Positions 24,121 to 35,900 are shown, numbered from the stretch's first letter. The stretch is DNA of 64,000 bases from Monodelphis domestica (GCF_027887165.1 NC_077232.1:78870983-78934982); one strand, 5' to 3'. Numbers and translations are program-made. The notes: generated by a model from the letters alone, not told the origin.

Positions 24121-24989
24121 CTGTCTTTGGGGCACCCGCTATCTATCTGGGTCCAAAAATCGTGTTTTAAGCTATTAAAGCTGTGGCTAGGAGAGTGCTG
24201 GGTGCTCAGCTTTCTTCCTGGATCTAAAACAAGTCCTTAGTGTGACTCTGGTATAGACATGGTAGAAACTTCCAAAGCCCGGCAAGATGCCCCTTGTGTA
24301 GGGGGGGGATGGGTGGCCAGGCTAGGGGAGATGCTGGGTTTTGCCATCAGGGTGACAAGCAGATTCTTAGCATCAGTCATTGCACTGATAGTTGCAACAT
24401 ATTGCCGCCAGTTGCATTGATTTATAGGGCAGGCTTCAGCAGCCCCAGAGAAATTCATTAATGCAGAAGAGGGTGGTGTTTGAGAGCCCCCGGGAGAATG
24501 GGAGGGGGAATCCTGTTCGCCCTGCTCAGAACTTGCCAGGGGTGTCCTGGGGGTGAGCTCACTCCCTCTCCTTTGGGGGCTGGCCCCAGGGGCCAGGAAA
24601 CGATCCGCACGTGGCAGAAAGGGCTGCTGCTTAGAGGGATGGAAAGGAAGGAGAGGAGCAACTTCAAATCTGGAGCCAGAAGAGACCTCTGCATAGCTGC
24701 TCCTCACTTGCCCCCCATGTACCCAGAGTGGGAGGAAGCAGAGGGGTGAAGCTCCTTCCCCACCACCCCACTGCTCAATGGCACTCAAGCCTGAGTCTTC
24801 TGACTCCAGAGTTCAATGCCCTTTGTAAGACAGGGATCCCTTTCTGGAAAGCCAGGGGTTCCAAGGGTGGGAGGGAATGTTCTGTCCTGCAGGCAGTCGG
24901 GGAAGACAGCCCTCATCGGGACTTACCATACCCCCTCTAGCTTCTACTCTAACACCACCCAACTTCAGTGAATAGATCCAGCCTCTTCG

Positions 24990-25600
24990 GGCCAGATTTT
25001 TGGGGTGAGGGATGAATGGCTAGTAAGCTATTCCGCCCCCCCTTTTCCCCACCCTCATAATGACCTACAGAGGCAACTCTGAGGTGTGAAAAACCAAAAC
25101 AAAACCCTTTAGAGGAAGGATCCCAAGTTTAAGTCCCAGATTTTGGGCCCCCCCTTTTCCCCACCCTCATAATGACCTACAGAGGCAACTCTGAGGTGTG
25201 AAAAAACAAAACAAAACCCTTTAGAGGAAGGATCCCAAGTTTAAATCCCAGATTTTTGGGGTGGGGGATGAATGGCTAGTAAGCTATCTCCCCCCCCCTT
25301 TTCCCCACCCTCATAATGACCTACAGAGGCAACTCTGAGGTGTGAAAAAACAAAACAAAACCCTTTAGAGGAAGGATCCCAAGTTTAAGTCCCAGATTTT
25401 GGGCCCCCCCTTTTCCCCACCCTCATAATGATCTACAGAGGCAACTCTGAGGTGTGAAAAAACAAAACAAAACCCTTTAGAGGAAGGATCCCAAGTTTAA
25501 GTCCCAGATTTTGGGCCCCCCCTTTTCCCCACCCTCATAATGATCTACAGAGGCAACTATGAGGTGTAAAAAAACAAAACAAATCCCTTTAGAGCGAAGG
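24990..25600. repeat. 112-bp tandem repeat, five copies
   Basis: The marker ttttccccaccctcataatg starts at 25043, 25155, 25299, 25411 and 25523: spacing 112, 144, 112, 112. Copies 1 and 3 carry an extra segment gatgaatggctagtaagct that the others lack. Confidence 0.95.
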
Positions 25601-26087
25601 AACCCAGATTTGTTCCATCTCCCTAGATGAGCACCTTTTCTTTTTCTGCCTCAGTTTCCTCATACCTAATAGGAAGGGGAGGGAAGAAATTAATTTCTAG
25701 GAAAGTAAACTCAGGTGGGAAAAGGAGGAAAGAATAAATCTTTGTGGGAAATAAGTGATTATCTAAAATCCGTAGGGTTTAAATCAAGGAGGGTCCTTGG
25801 AGATCCTCCTCAGGGGCAGAGCAGAAAGGTACTGACCCAAAGTCACCCGAGGGAGCAGGAGCAGGCTCAGTGAGTCAGAAACCCAGCTCCCCTCTCCCCA
25901 CCTCAGTTCCTTCCTTGGTGGCATCCGACGCCTTGTTCTCTCTAAGGTCCCTTCCAGATCCAAATCCCCCCTGGTCGGGCCCTCTCCATCCACCCAACTA
26001 CCTTGGGGCTTGGCCCACAACGGAGGTAGAAAAGATGAGGGAACCTTCCCTGGAAAAGAGAAAGGACCAAAAGGGAGTATAAACACT

Positions 26088-26094
26088 TACACAC

Positions 26095-26150
<56 letters not shown>
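26088..26150. repeat. (AC)n microsatellite
   Basis: About 27 AC units. Confidence 0.95.
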
Positions 26151-26153
<3 letters not shown>

Positions 26154-26154
26154 C

Positions 26155-26480
26155 TCCTTCCCCATCTTTAAATTGAATGACTTGGAAGAAAAACAGCAGC
26201 CAATTCTTTCTCCGAATCCACTGGGCCATGGGACACGGGCTCATTACTGAAGGTGGTTGTACCCGGCGTTTCCCATTACAGTGGAAGGCCTTCTTTTTCC
26301 ATAAAGGGGCCTGGAAGGATTTTTCCCTAGTGATCTAATTCTCCACACGGGCCCGGCGGCTGTAACAACCAGCGCTTTATGCCTGGGCTCAGCGAACATA
26401 AAACGGGCATTGAAGGGGGCTCTTTTGGAGGTATGTGTATGTTTGCTCATATGAATGCTCGCTATTAGCGAAGGTGGAGG
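26155..26480. promoter_or_regulatory. Candidate conserved non-coding element, intron 2 (a)
   Basis: Repeat-free sequence with scattered CpGs in a CpG-poor intron, immediately 3' of an AC microsatellite. It contains AT-rich cores typical of homeobox/POU targets (catatgaatgctcgctatta near 26448) and moderate GC elsewhere. A regulatory role is inferred from its unique, non-decayed look, not from any alignment. Confidence 0.35.
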
Positions 26481-26549
26481 GCCGGGGGCCTAACATCTCC
26501 GCGGGGAGGTGTGGGGCTGTCGGTAGGAAGGAGGCAGGCAGATGGTTAG

Positions 26550-26935
26550 ACGGCTCCTGAATGGGGCTGCAAACCGAAAACACTAAAAGCCCTCATCGTG
26601 GCTCAAGTTCCCCTCGCCTCCCTTTCTCCGGGCCGCCGCAGCCAGGAGGGAGGGGGAACAATGTCATTATATATTTCTTCTTCTTCTTTTTCCCCCCCTT
26701 TATTTTTTTTATGAATGAAAGTAGGCAAGACAGAATTGAATGTGTATGTCAGCCAGCAGCCATGACAGGGCACATTAAGGGAGGTCAGTGAACTCTTTTA
26801 GTGGCCTGAGCATACGGTCACTCCATTCAGCTCCGACAGAATAGACTTCAATATCGGAAAAGAGGACTCCCTCCCTCCAATTTGCATTAGTATTCAGATA
26901 AAGATATTACTCCCTACGATTGGTGAATGTCAAGT
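26550..26935. promoter_or_regulatory. Candidate conserved non-coding element, intron 2 (b)
   Basis: Unique sequence with a pyrimidine/T-rich run at about 26675-26710. It then has a stretch with CpGs and ATTA/TAAT-like cores up to about 26930 and no SINE or MIR signature. Together with the preceding segment it makes roughly 0.8 kb nearly free of recognisable repeats, rare in this intron. Confidence 0.35.
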
Positions 26936-28185
26936 GAGCTGAGTAAAGGGGAGGAAATGGACACACGGCCATCTCCCTTTATCTCCCCCCCATCCCACCC
27001 CTTTTTTTTTTGGCCAGGGAGAGGGGGGAAAAAGGTCTGGAGGGGTTTGGAATCTTTTTTTTTAAGCCTCTTTATTGGTAATATGGGACATGTAAAAGTC
27101 ACTCTCTGCCCCTCTTTCCCATCAGGATTTCCCTTCTTTCCTCTCTCCCCCCACTCTCTGCGCTCTCGGGCTCTTCCCCTCCTGAGGGTTCAGCTGGGCA
27201 TCTCAGGGGGAGGACAAATGAGCACGAGTCTATTTTCAGGGTGAGGAGGAAGGAAATGTGCAAAGATGGAATTACAGGCTCCTTGGCTTAGCCAAAAAAC
27301 ACCCCCTCTCAGAGACTCCCGGGCTGCCATCTCCCCCTTATCCCTGGGCAAAGGCACGTGTGGGTCTCGTTTTGAGTTACCGTGAATATTTGACGGATGC
27401 TTGGCTCCCCGGCGTTTGAGGCAGGGAGAGGGAAGGAACGAGACAATTTCTGTATGATTCCAGGGCTGAGCCTGTTTTATTCTTGGTATCAGATGTCCAA
27501 AGACAAATGTGTTCCCCTTTTCTCTTCTTCACCCCAAACCCTCTGAAGATAACAGAATCTGTAGCAGGATCACGTAACCCGGCCAGACTTCATAGACCCT
27601 CATCAGCCGTGGCTGGTGTTGGGTTCTGCCTCCCCTCCCTCTCCCCCCAAATCTGCAACTGAAGAATAAAATCTATTTCTTGGCTTCTTTTCATACCCGT
27701 ATAATATGTACATGTATCTGTAGGAACGCAATGCCAAAAAAAAAAGGCAATACAGAACAGTGCTACCGGCTTGGCCGGAGCCACTCTGGGCCTCAGTTTC
27801 CTTATCTACAAAAAGAAGAGACTGGCAAGTCTCCTCCAGGGTCTTTTTCCATAGAAAAGCCCTATTCTTCACTACTGTGTGTCGTCTAGAGGCAGGGAGG
27901 TTGTGTCTTGCTTCTGCTAGGTTGTGCTGGATAGATGCCCCCATGGGGCCCACCCAGCCTTCAAGTTGGAGAGCCTCTTAGCTAATCAGTACTAGCAAAA
28001 TAAGACCGTAGCACTAGAAAGAGGCTACTAGACTTTTTTCTTTTTTTGATTGTGGTGGAAGATGTGGCTTTAGCAGTTTTTAAAATGATCTGCTAAGACT
28101 GGAAAGGTTGTGGCCTAGTTCATGGAGACCTCTTCATGGCCCACCCTTGGAGGGAAAAAAATTATCCTGAACCTTGAAACCCTCT

Positions 28186-28712
28186 GGGGGGGGGGGGAGA
28201 GGAGGAAGAAGGGGGAGGGGGGGAGAGAGAGAGGGGGGGGGAGAGGGAGAGGGAGAGGGAGGGAGGGAGGGAGGAGGAAGAGGGGAGAGAGAAGGAAAAG
28301 GAGAGGGAGGGAGAAGAGAAAAGAGAAAGAAGAGAGAAGAGGAAGAGGGGAGAGAGAAGGAAGAGGAGAGGGAGGGAGGGAGAAGAGAAAAGAGAAAGGA
28401 GAGAGAAGAGGAAGAGGGGAGAGAGAGGAGGAGGAGGAGGAAGAGGAGAGGGAGGGAGAAGAGAAAAGAGAAAGAAGAGAGAAGAGGAAGAGGGGAGAGA
28501 GAAGGAAGAGAGGAAGGGAGAGAGGGGGAAAGAGTGGAGGAAAAGGAAAGGGAGAGGAGGGAAGGCAGAGAGAAGGAAGAGGAGAGAAAGAAGAGAGAAG
28601 AGGAAGAGGGGAGAGAGAAGGAAGAGAGGAAGGGAGAGAGGGGGAAAGAGTGGAGGAAAAGGAAAGAGGGGAGGAGGAAGAGGAAGAGGAGAGAGAGAGA
28701 AAGGAGAAAGTT
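28186..28712. repeat. GA/GGA purine tract, about 520 bp
   Basis: All-purine on the + strand over nearly its whole length, with recurring blocks such as agagaagaggaagaggggag. Long homopurine DNA of this kind can adopt triplex structure. Confidence 0.95.
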
Positions 28713-28789
28713 TTTCTCCAATTAGAGCTAAATCTGGGAAATGAGTCGATAGATTAGTAATGCTGTTCCTATAATAAGATGGGTCCTAA

Positions 28790-29125
28790 TAGCTATGAGA
28801 GAAAAGAGGCTAATAAAAATTTATAAATATTGAGTCTGGCTCTTTTCACAGGGACATAAATTACCCTGAACATTGCTGTCTGGTGGGGCATGCCACAGCC
28901 CTTCCTAACCTCCATCGTAATCGGCTCATCTTTTCCGAGAACGAGATTGGAGTTTATTAATGAACTTGACATCATGAAAAGGCCTCTTTGGTCTTGGTTG
29001 AACAAGTCCCAATCTGGGCTTTTGTAACCAGCAGCTAATATTTCTAACAGACACCAGCTGCTAATTGCCATGAAAATGACCCGATTGGTAATTGATAACC
29101 GCAGCCTGGTTTTCTCTCCCTCCTC
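28790..29125. promoter_or_regulatory. Candidate conserved non-coding element, intron 2 (c)
   Basis: A repeat-free block directly after the GA-rich tract. It contains several TAAT/ATTA homeodomain cores (gtttattaatgaacttga, gctaattgcc, ggtaattgataac) and a CAGCTG E-box near 29050, with CpGs. Dense homeobox cores plus an E-box in unique DNA is the look of a developmental enhancer. Function is inferred only. Confidence 0.45.
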
Positions 29126-30235
29126 AAATTTTCTTGAAGCACTTTGTCCCAATCTGGGTCTTACTCCTATCGCATTCTATTCTCTATTCATTCTTTCTAT
29201 TCAAGCATGCATGCATTCAGCAAACATTTACTAAGATTCTGCTGGGAGCCCTTTGGTAGGCAGGAGAGGGGAGGGTGTAGCTACTCCTTTATGTATATCG
29301 TAATCACACATTCATTAGACTGTAACCTCTTTAGGGGCGTAAATTATAGAATTTTCCTTTTTCTTTCTTTTTTTTTTTGGACTCAGCTCCAAACCCAGAC
29401 ATATGTGTGCAAACACACGCACACACACATGCATGTATACATATATAGACTCAAAATGAGGTATTTCTACATAGACATGCATTTGACATCTCTATACTAG
29501 GTGTTTAATGGCTTAATCAACAATTGTGGAATTCTGAACTGAGGATATATTGGGATATATCTTAGGTGTGGACTTTTTAATACTTTATTTAAAAAATCTC
29601 TACTTACAGCTCAGATGATCGATATAGAAATTTATGGCAGATGATCATTGAAAAATTCCCAGGTATCTTGGACTAGCCTGGGCCTTCTTCAGAACTCTCT
29701 GAAAGTACTGATTGTGGCGGATGCTGAAGAGTAATGTCAGGTTCTTAGCTTGTCTTCATATCTTTCTACTAGAGCCAAAGCTACTGAGTTGAATCAATTT
29801 TCAACAAGATTGATTCTACCGATGAGATTTTTTTTAGTCTCGTTTTTTCTTTAAAATAAGTTTCCCTTACTTATCAAAAATGAGTTTTACTGTATTGGGT
29901 CAAGTGTCGTCTGTCCCCAAATGAAGCCTGTACTCCTTAAGTGAGATAAATTAATTTAAAATTTTAATTTTATGGATATATGTATAGTAATTGTATGTGG
30001 CATTATAAGATCATTATAGTCACTTTTTAGTGTTTCTATATATTTACGTGAATGCTAAATGGATACATATACACACGTGCGCACACAGAGACACTAGAAA
30101 GGTAAATACAATTATAAGCTGTATCTGGATTTTATAAAAGCCAGTTTGTTGAGGGGAGTTGGGTGTAGTTTATTTCCAGACTAAGAGGATACCTGATGCA
30201 GGTAAGAGCTTGAAAGGCTCGATGCTTAACTCTTT

Positions 30236-30360
30236 TTTATTTTTAAATCTTTGCCTTCTGTCTTAGAATCAATACCATGTCTAGATTCCAAGACCGAAGA
30301 GTGATGAGGGCTAGACAATAGGGTCTAAGTGACATGCCCAGGGTCACACAGCTAGGAGCT
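30236..30360 (-). repeat. Marsupial CORE-SINE, tail and core only
   Basis: cttctgtcttagaatcaata through gggtcacacagctaggag; head absent. Confidence 0.8.
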
Positions 30361-30364
30361 CTTA

Positions 30365-30570
30365 ACTAGTAACTGAAAAGGCTTAATGACATGTGGCAAG
30401 CCCCCAGCAGGGTATGTGGGACAGAGTTAGAGTACAGTGTTCAAATCCTAGCTCTTCCATTTCCTACTAGTGTGACCTGTAAAAAAAAAAATGTGGTTCA
30501 TCACTCCGTGTCTCTGCTTCCATCTTTAAAATGGGAGAGCAAGTGGTGTTTGGACTGCAGGGACTTAAAG
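30365..30570 (+). repeat. MIR-type SINE
   Basis: gttcaaatcctagctcttcc, actagtgtgacctgt, an A-run, then ccatctttaaaatgggagag. Confidence 0.55.
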
Positions 30571-31054
30571 GTCCCTTCCAAGTCTTTCCTCCTGGTTTTC
30601 CTAAAAATCCTCCATTTGCTGTTCTTCAGGCTTCCCTCTCCCATCCCTCTAGGGCGGGTGTAGATTCTTTCATTTGAAAAAACTTGGGGTGTTCCTCTTG
30701 GCTATAGGAGAATCTAATAGTAAAAGCTGTTATTGAAGTTGAGAAGATTAGGGGTTAGAAAAGAGCACATGCTTACACAAGAGGTTTATCAAGTTAATTA
30801 AACAAATAATGTTTCATTTAACTGGAATGAGAGCTCAAGGCTAATTAATTAATGAAAGTGGTTGTGATTTTAGTCATTCATAAAGAAATATCTAGATATA
30901 CCTTTGGATTACCTTAGAAATGGGCATGAAATTAATTAATTAAATTTTTTTAAAAAAAGAATGGGTATGAGGAGAAGGAAAAAGGGCCATGAATTAAATA
31001 GTAGACTTTGGGGGACCACCCCTATGTCAAGACTAAAATCCTGCTCTCCCTTTT

Positions 31055-31252
31055 TTTCATTAACCCTTATCATCTGTCTTCGCATCAATACCAAGTGTTG
31101 GTTGCAAGGCAGAAGAGAGGTACAGCTTAGGCAATGGGGGTTAAGTGACTTTTCCAGGGTCACCCAGGAAGTGTCTCAGGTCACCTTTGAACCCAGGACT
31201 TTTCATTCCCAGTCCTGACTCTCTTTACTGAACCACCTGGCTATCTCTCCAG
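31055..31252 (-). repeat. Marsupial CORE-SINE, diverged
   Basis: Tail taacccttatcatctgtctt, head actgaaccacctggctat. Confidence 0.8.
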
Positions 31253-31509
31253 GACACTTTATTTTTTTATTATTCAATCTTTTAATCAAGAAGTATTTAT
31301 TTAACACCTAAACTCTTCTAGATACTTTGCTAGGTTCTGGGTTCAGGACACTTTAGCTTCTGCCTCATTTGAACCTGCATGGTAGTAGAAAGAATGACAG
31401 TCAAGATTTTTAGAACAGAAAGCCTTGTTCTTTCCACTAGATGACTCTAGGCAGGCAAATTGCATCCCTTCTCTAGGCCTCAGATACCCCATCTGCCAAT
31501 ATCCCTTCC

Positions 31510-31700
31510 ATTGAGAAGGTTGAGTAGTTTGAATCCTGCCTCATCCACGTATTAGCTGTCTGACCCTGGGCAAGTCAACCTTCTGAACCTCAGCTTCCTC
31601 CTCTATAAATAGGAGTAAAAATTATTGGAGCTTCTTTCGTAAAGGACGTTGCAAGGATCAAATGAGCTAACACTCTGGATGCCTCAAAGCTTCAGGAGCA
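31510..31700 (+). repeat. MIR-type SINE
   Basis: gtttgaatcctgcctcatcc, tgaccctgggcaagtcaacc, cttcctcctctataaatagg. Confidence 0.6.
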
Positions 31701-31915
31701 TCCTAGTTATTAACTAAGATCCTTCAATTCCACTCTAGAGCCTTCACATTGGACCATCCTCTCTGGGCCAGGAGGTTGGGCTAAGAGACTGGACTTTGAG
31801 CGGAGCCCTGTATCCATTTCTCCACCGGCCTTGCCAGAGTGGACTTTGAGTGCTCCCGAGCTCTGACCCGAAGTGATTCCTCTTTCCATCTGCCGGGCTT
31901 GTAAAGCCTCAGAAT

Positions 31916-32045
31916 ACAGCTCTGTCTAATGGAGAGATAACTAACTTAACTACACTATGTTTCAAGCCCCCATCCATAGTACAGCTCTGTCTAATGGAAA
32001 GATAACTAACTACTCTCTGTCTCGAGCCCCCATCCGTGGCTCCCG
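31916..32045. repeat. 65-bp tandem duplication
   Basis: acagctctgtctaatgga at 31916 and again at 31981, each followed by gagataactaac-like sequence and caagcccccatcc. Confidence 0.85.
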
Positions 32046-32559
32046 ATTCCTACTGCATAATTAAGAGTTGGCAAGTCCAGGCTGGGCATCCTGCAACATG
32101 ATTGTGGGTGCAAAGAGGGGTGTGAGGGACCCTGAGGAGGGAGAAGAGGTCTTGGGTCCAAGCCCTTCCCCTTCCAACAACCAGAAGGTGTTCTTCATAC
32201 TGAAAATAAGCAGGATAAACTTCCCTGCTCCTCCATCCTGCAAGCAAATCCCAGCCTCATGGAGTGGAGCCCAAAAGAGAATAGAAAATGGTGTTGAGTT
32301 CAGCTCCCTGGTCATTTTAGCTTGTTCAAGCGCTCTTCTGGCTTTGAAGGGCCTGGGAGGAGAGAAAGGGTGTGTAGAAGGCAGTAGATTTAGCATGGCT
32401 TCAAGATTACCCAACAGCTCAGATCCCAAACCTTTGGATAATTTAGGAGAAGCCAAGGGGGAAAAAATCTTCATTTTGCTGTGTGTGAGCAAGTTTCTCC
32501 CTCTCTGGGCTCCTTGATTTTGTACAATGATCAGGGTGGACTTACCTAGGAATTATTGA

Positions 32560-32760
32560 GCACATACTATGATGGGTGATAACAATAACTACAACCCCCG
32601 TGTCTGACTTGCTTTAAATTTTGCAAAGATCTTGTTCCCCCAGCGCCCCTTTTGAGGTGGACCAGTACAAATGTGCTCATCCCCATTTCACAGATCAAGA
32701 GAATAGACAGTTGCTCAGGCTCATACACCTTGTCAGCATCAGACCTGGGCCAAGTTATAG
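32560..32760 (-). repeat. MIR-type SINE
   Basis: ttattgagcacatactatga at the tail, ccccatttcacagatcaaga in the core. Confidence 0.55.
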
Positions 32761-32831
32761 GGTTGTTTTCTCCAACCCCTCTTAGATGATCAAGAAGATG
32801 AACTCCATTTTTAAAAAATTCATACCTTTTG

Positions 32832-32985
32832 GAGCTGCTGGTGTGACTCAATGGATAGAGAGCCAGATTTGTGGGTTCAAAGGTGTCCTCAGACACTTTC
32901 TAGCTGTGTGATCCTGGGAAAGTCGCCTAGCTCTTACCACTCTTCTACATTGGAACCAATATTATATATTGAGTTTAAGACAAAA
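32832..32985 (+). repeat. Marsupial CORE-SINE leading into a GGAA tract
   Basis: Forward copy with a shortened core. Its A-rich 3' end (aagacaaaaagaaaaagaga) grades directly into the GGAA array. Confidence 0.8.
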
Positions 32986-33004
32986 AGAAAAAGAGAAAAA
33001 GAGA

Positions 33005-33195
33005 AAGGAAGGGAGGGAGGAAGGAAGGAAGGAAGGAAGGAAGGAAGGAAGGAAGGAAGGAAGGAAGGAAGGAAGGAAGGAAGGAAGGAAGGGAGGGAGG
33101 GAGGGAGGGAGGAAGGAAGCAAGGAAGGAAGGAAGGAAGGAAGGAAGGAAGGAAGGAAGGAAGGAAGGAAGGAAGGAAGGAAGGAAGGAAGGAAA
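33005..33195. repeat. (GGAA)n array at a SINE 3' end
   Basis: About 190 bp of AAGG units with a GGGA block at 33090-33110. Confidence 0.98.
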
Positions 33196-33261
33196 GACAG
33201 AGAAAGGAAAAGAAAGAAAGATTGAAAATATATCAGTGGTTAGTGAGCCAGTGTCCTAGAT

Positions 33262-33430
33262 TCAAATAATGACCCCTTCTTAGCTGTATTACCCTGGACA
33301 AGCCTCTTTACCCCCTCTCTGCCTTGTTTTCCCCATCTGTAAAATTGGGTTAATGATAACTCCATTCCAGAGTTGTTAGGAGGACAGTGCTTTTCAAACC
33401 TTATACACCCTATAAATGCTAACTTTTTTA
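33262..33430 (+). repeat. MIR-type SINE 3' half
   Basis: ttaccctggacaagcctctt, ttttccccatctgtaaaatt, ttatacaccctataaatgct. Confidence 0.6.
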
Positions 33431-33711
33431 GTTATTATTTCACATGCATGGTCTCTGAGATGAAGGAAAAGAGCTTCATTTGGCCCCAGAGGCCTCTGCT
33501 GAGTCATAATGATCATCTCTGTGTTTTCAGTTCTTTCTCTTTCTGTGATGTAGCCATTGATCAATGTTATTTTCCTGATTCTACATGAGGTCCTATGATC
33601 CTTCTTTACAGGCGTCTCTAAAGTCTCCATTTGAGCTTTTTAAAACTTTGCTTCTCAAAGCTTCGTGTCCTCCCATCCCCTTCAGCCCTCCCCGTCGCTG
33701 GGCACCTCCTT

Positions 33712-33950
33712 TGGGTTCCAATTCTCTGCTTGGTGATTCTATTGTTTGAAGTTGTGTCTGACTCTTCCTGACCTCATTTGGACTTTCTTCTTGGCGGAGA
33801 TTCTGGGTGGCCCTCCATTTCCTTCTCCAGCTCACTTTCTAGGTGAAGAAACTGAGGCAAACAGGGTCACCCATCGGGGAAGTGTATGAAGATGGATTTG
33901 AATGAGTCTTTCTGACTTGGGGCCGCTGTGCCAGTTCTCTGCTGCCTACC
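33712..33950 (-). repeat. Second CORE-SINE family
   Basis: gttgtgtctgactcttcctg, ccctccatttccttctccag, aggtgaagaaactgaggc; head diverged. Confidence 0.7.
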
Positions 33951-34044
33951 CTCAAAAGTTCTGCTAACATTCAAACGGGCCCCTTTTCCCCACCTTGACA
34001 TCAATGCCTGGCAGTGGATTCCTCCTCATTCAGAATAGCCACAG

Positions 34045-34160
34045 AATAGAGCTAGAATCGATTTTAGAGACTCTTTAGTCCAGACCTCTGGTTTTACAAA
34101 TAGGGAAACTGAGGACCGGGAGAAGGGGCTGAGATCACCCAGGGAGCTCCTGACAGAGCC
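34045..34160 (-). repeat. MIR3-like fragment
   Basis: acagaatagagctagaatcg, ttttacaaatagggaaactg, gatcacccagggagctcc. Confidence 0.5.
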
Positions 34161-34448
34161 CTCTCTGTGGCCACCTCGAGTGTGAAGCTGGAATTTGTGT
34201 TAAAACATTTTTCTCTCCTTCGGGCCTCCCAAATTTACCACAAGGGGGGTGGGGTGGGGTTATACCGGGGGTCTGAGGGGTGTTTTTATTTGGGTTTCAA
34301 ATTCAGGCTTGGAGCTGGCTTGCATTCTGTAACATAAATAAAATACCACATGTGATCTCCCTGTTTATATGCTTATCAGACTGGAGCCAGCCAGCCCAGC
34401 TCTGGCCTCTGCCTAGGGAGAGGTGAAAAAAGATTCCTTCATCCAGAG

Positions 34449-34482
34449 GGGGGGGGGGGGTCGGGGGGGGGGCCCGGGGGCC
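34449..34482 (+). other. G-run with potential to form a quadruplex
   Basis: Runs of 14, 9 and 5 or more G separated by tc and ccc on the + strand. Confidence 0.6.
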
Positions 34483-34867
34483 AATCGGCTCTCGATTTGA
34501 AATTGAAGGAGATTGGTGAATATCCCATCTCTGCCGTTGACTAGATCCCTGACACTCAGGGGCTTCCTTTTCCTTGTGTGGAAGAGACCAGTGACTTGGC
34601 AGGGGAAGGGGCTTTGAAGTGGAGTCAGAAAAGAGGCGTATTATCTTGGAAGCCATAGGAGAGCTGCCCACCTTCTGACAGGCCTGCTCTGCCCTTGGCT
34701 TTTATTGCAACTTCATCTATTGGGAAATCCTATGGCTAACCTAATTAAGACGACCCAGAGAGTGGCACATCCCAAGAGAAATTCTTCCGTCTCCAAGATG
34801 AGGGGGCCGCTCCTCCGGATCCAGGCCCGAGGGAGGGGGGGCAGAAGCAATCATAATCCGCATCCAG

Positions 34868-35012
34868 AAGAGTCTATGAGGTGGATTGAGAGCCAGGTCT
34901 GGACACTTCCCAGCTGTGTGACCCTGGGCAAGTCACTTAGCCCCCATTGCCTAACTCTTCCCAAGGCTCTTCTGCCTTGGAACCAATACACAGCATGGAA
35001 GGGAAGGGTTTG
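34868..35012 (+). repeat. Marsupial CORE-SINE, internally deleted
   Basis: Head ggattgagagccaggtct is joined directly to ggacacttcccagctgtg; the tail hairpin lacks its second arm. Confidence 0.85.
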
Positions 35013-35035
35013 GGATTTGTTGTTTTTTGTTTTTT

Positions 35036-35092
35036 GCTTTTAATTGAAAAATTTTAATTAATCAATTAAGAATATTTTCCCATGGTTTATTT
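35036..35092 (-). mobile_element. L1 3' tip scrap
   Basis: attaagaatattttcccatg followed by gttta, the reverse of the L1 terminus. Confidence 0.35.
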
Positions 35093-35194
35093 GTTTTTTA
35101 AGTCTCATCCCTATAGTTCTTTAAGGTTTACAAAAAGCAGTATGCATGCCTCACTCTGGATAACTTCTGCCCTCCTCCACCCCAGCTTTCTTTG

Positions 35195-35305
35195 AATTAT
35201 CCATTAGATTATCAACTCCTTGAGGGTATAGACTGCCTCTTTAATTTGCATTTGTATTCCCCATCTTCACCCCTGCCTGACTCTTAATAAATGTTTATTG
35301 ACTGA
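35195..35305 (+). repeat. L2-like 3' end
   Basis: attatcaactccttgagggt, atagactgcctctttaattt, taataaatgtttattgactg. Confidence 0.6.
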
Positions 35306-35324
35306 CTGATCCCAAAGGTGATGG

Positions 35325-35545
35325 CAACTTGGTGACTTGAAGTCTGGAAGATCTGAATTTAAATGTGGCCTCTCCGTAACCTTGGGCTAGTTGCTTAATC
35401 TTTGCCTCAGTTTCATTAACTATAAAATGGGTATAATAATAGCACTTATCTCCCAAGATTGTGAAGATAAAACAAGATAATATTTGTAAAGTGTTTTGCA
35501 AACCTTAATACACTGTGAAAATGCTAGCAATTATTATTCATAGTC
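35325..35545 (+). repeat. MIR-type SINE
   Basis: agtctggaagatctgaattt, gcctcagtttcattaactat, tgtaaagtgttttgcaaacc. Confidence 0.65.
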
Positions 35546-35789
35546 TTTCACAGCTGGCCCCCTTGCTTTTCAGGTTTCTTAGGCCTATACTCCTTATTTT
35601 AATACAGGGACAATAGCCTCCTTGCTGTTCCTCCTACAAGATTCTCCCAGTTATAAGCATTTTCAGTCTGCCTCACATGACTGGGGTCTTCTCCCTCCTC
35701 AACTCTATGTCTCCTGGCTTTCCTGGTTTCCCTTTAAGTCTTAACTGAAGTCCTACCTTCTGCAAGAAGCCTTTCCCAAACCCCATTTC

Positions 35790-35900
35790 ACTTTTTTTCA
35801 GACTCACCTTCTGTCTTAGAATCTATACTAAGTATTAGTTCTAAGGCAGAAGAGAAGAGAAAAACTAGACAACTGGAGTCAAGTGACTTATCCAAGACAA
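35790..35900 (-). repeat. Marsupial CORE-SINE, tail half
   Basis: caccttctgtcttagaatct through tcaagtgacttatccaagac; head lost. Confidence 0.7.

Noticed and set aside
24237-24788. 183-codon reverse-strand open frame in intron 2
   Set aside because: No recognisable domain, no flanking splice or promoter signals, and overlapping open frames on the other strand; chance is more likely.
28122-28757. 211-codon Arg/Glu/Gly-rich open frame
   Set aside because: Follows the homopurine tract exactly and has no domain or splice context.
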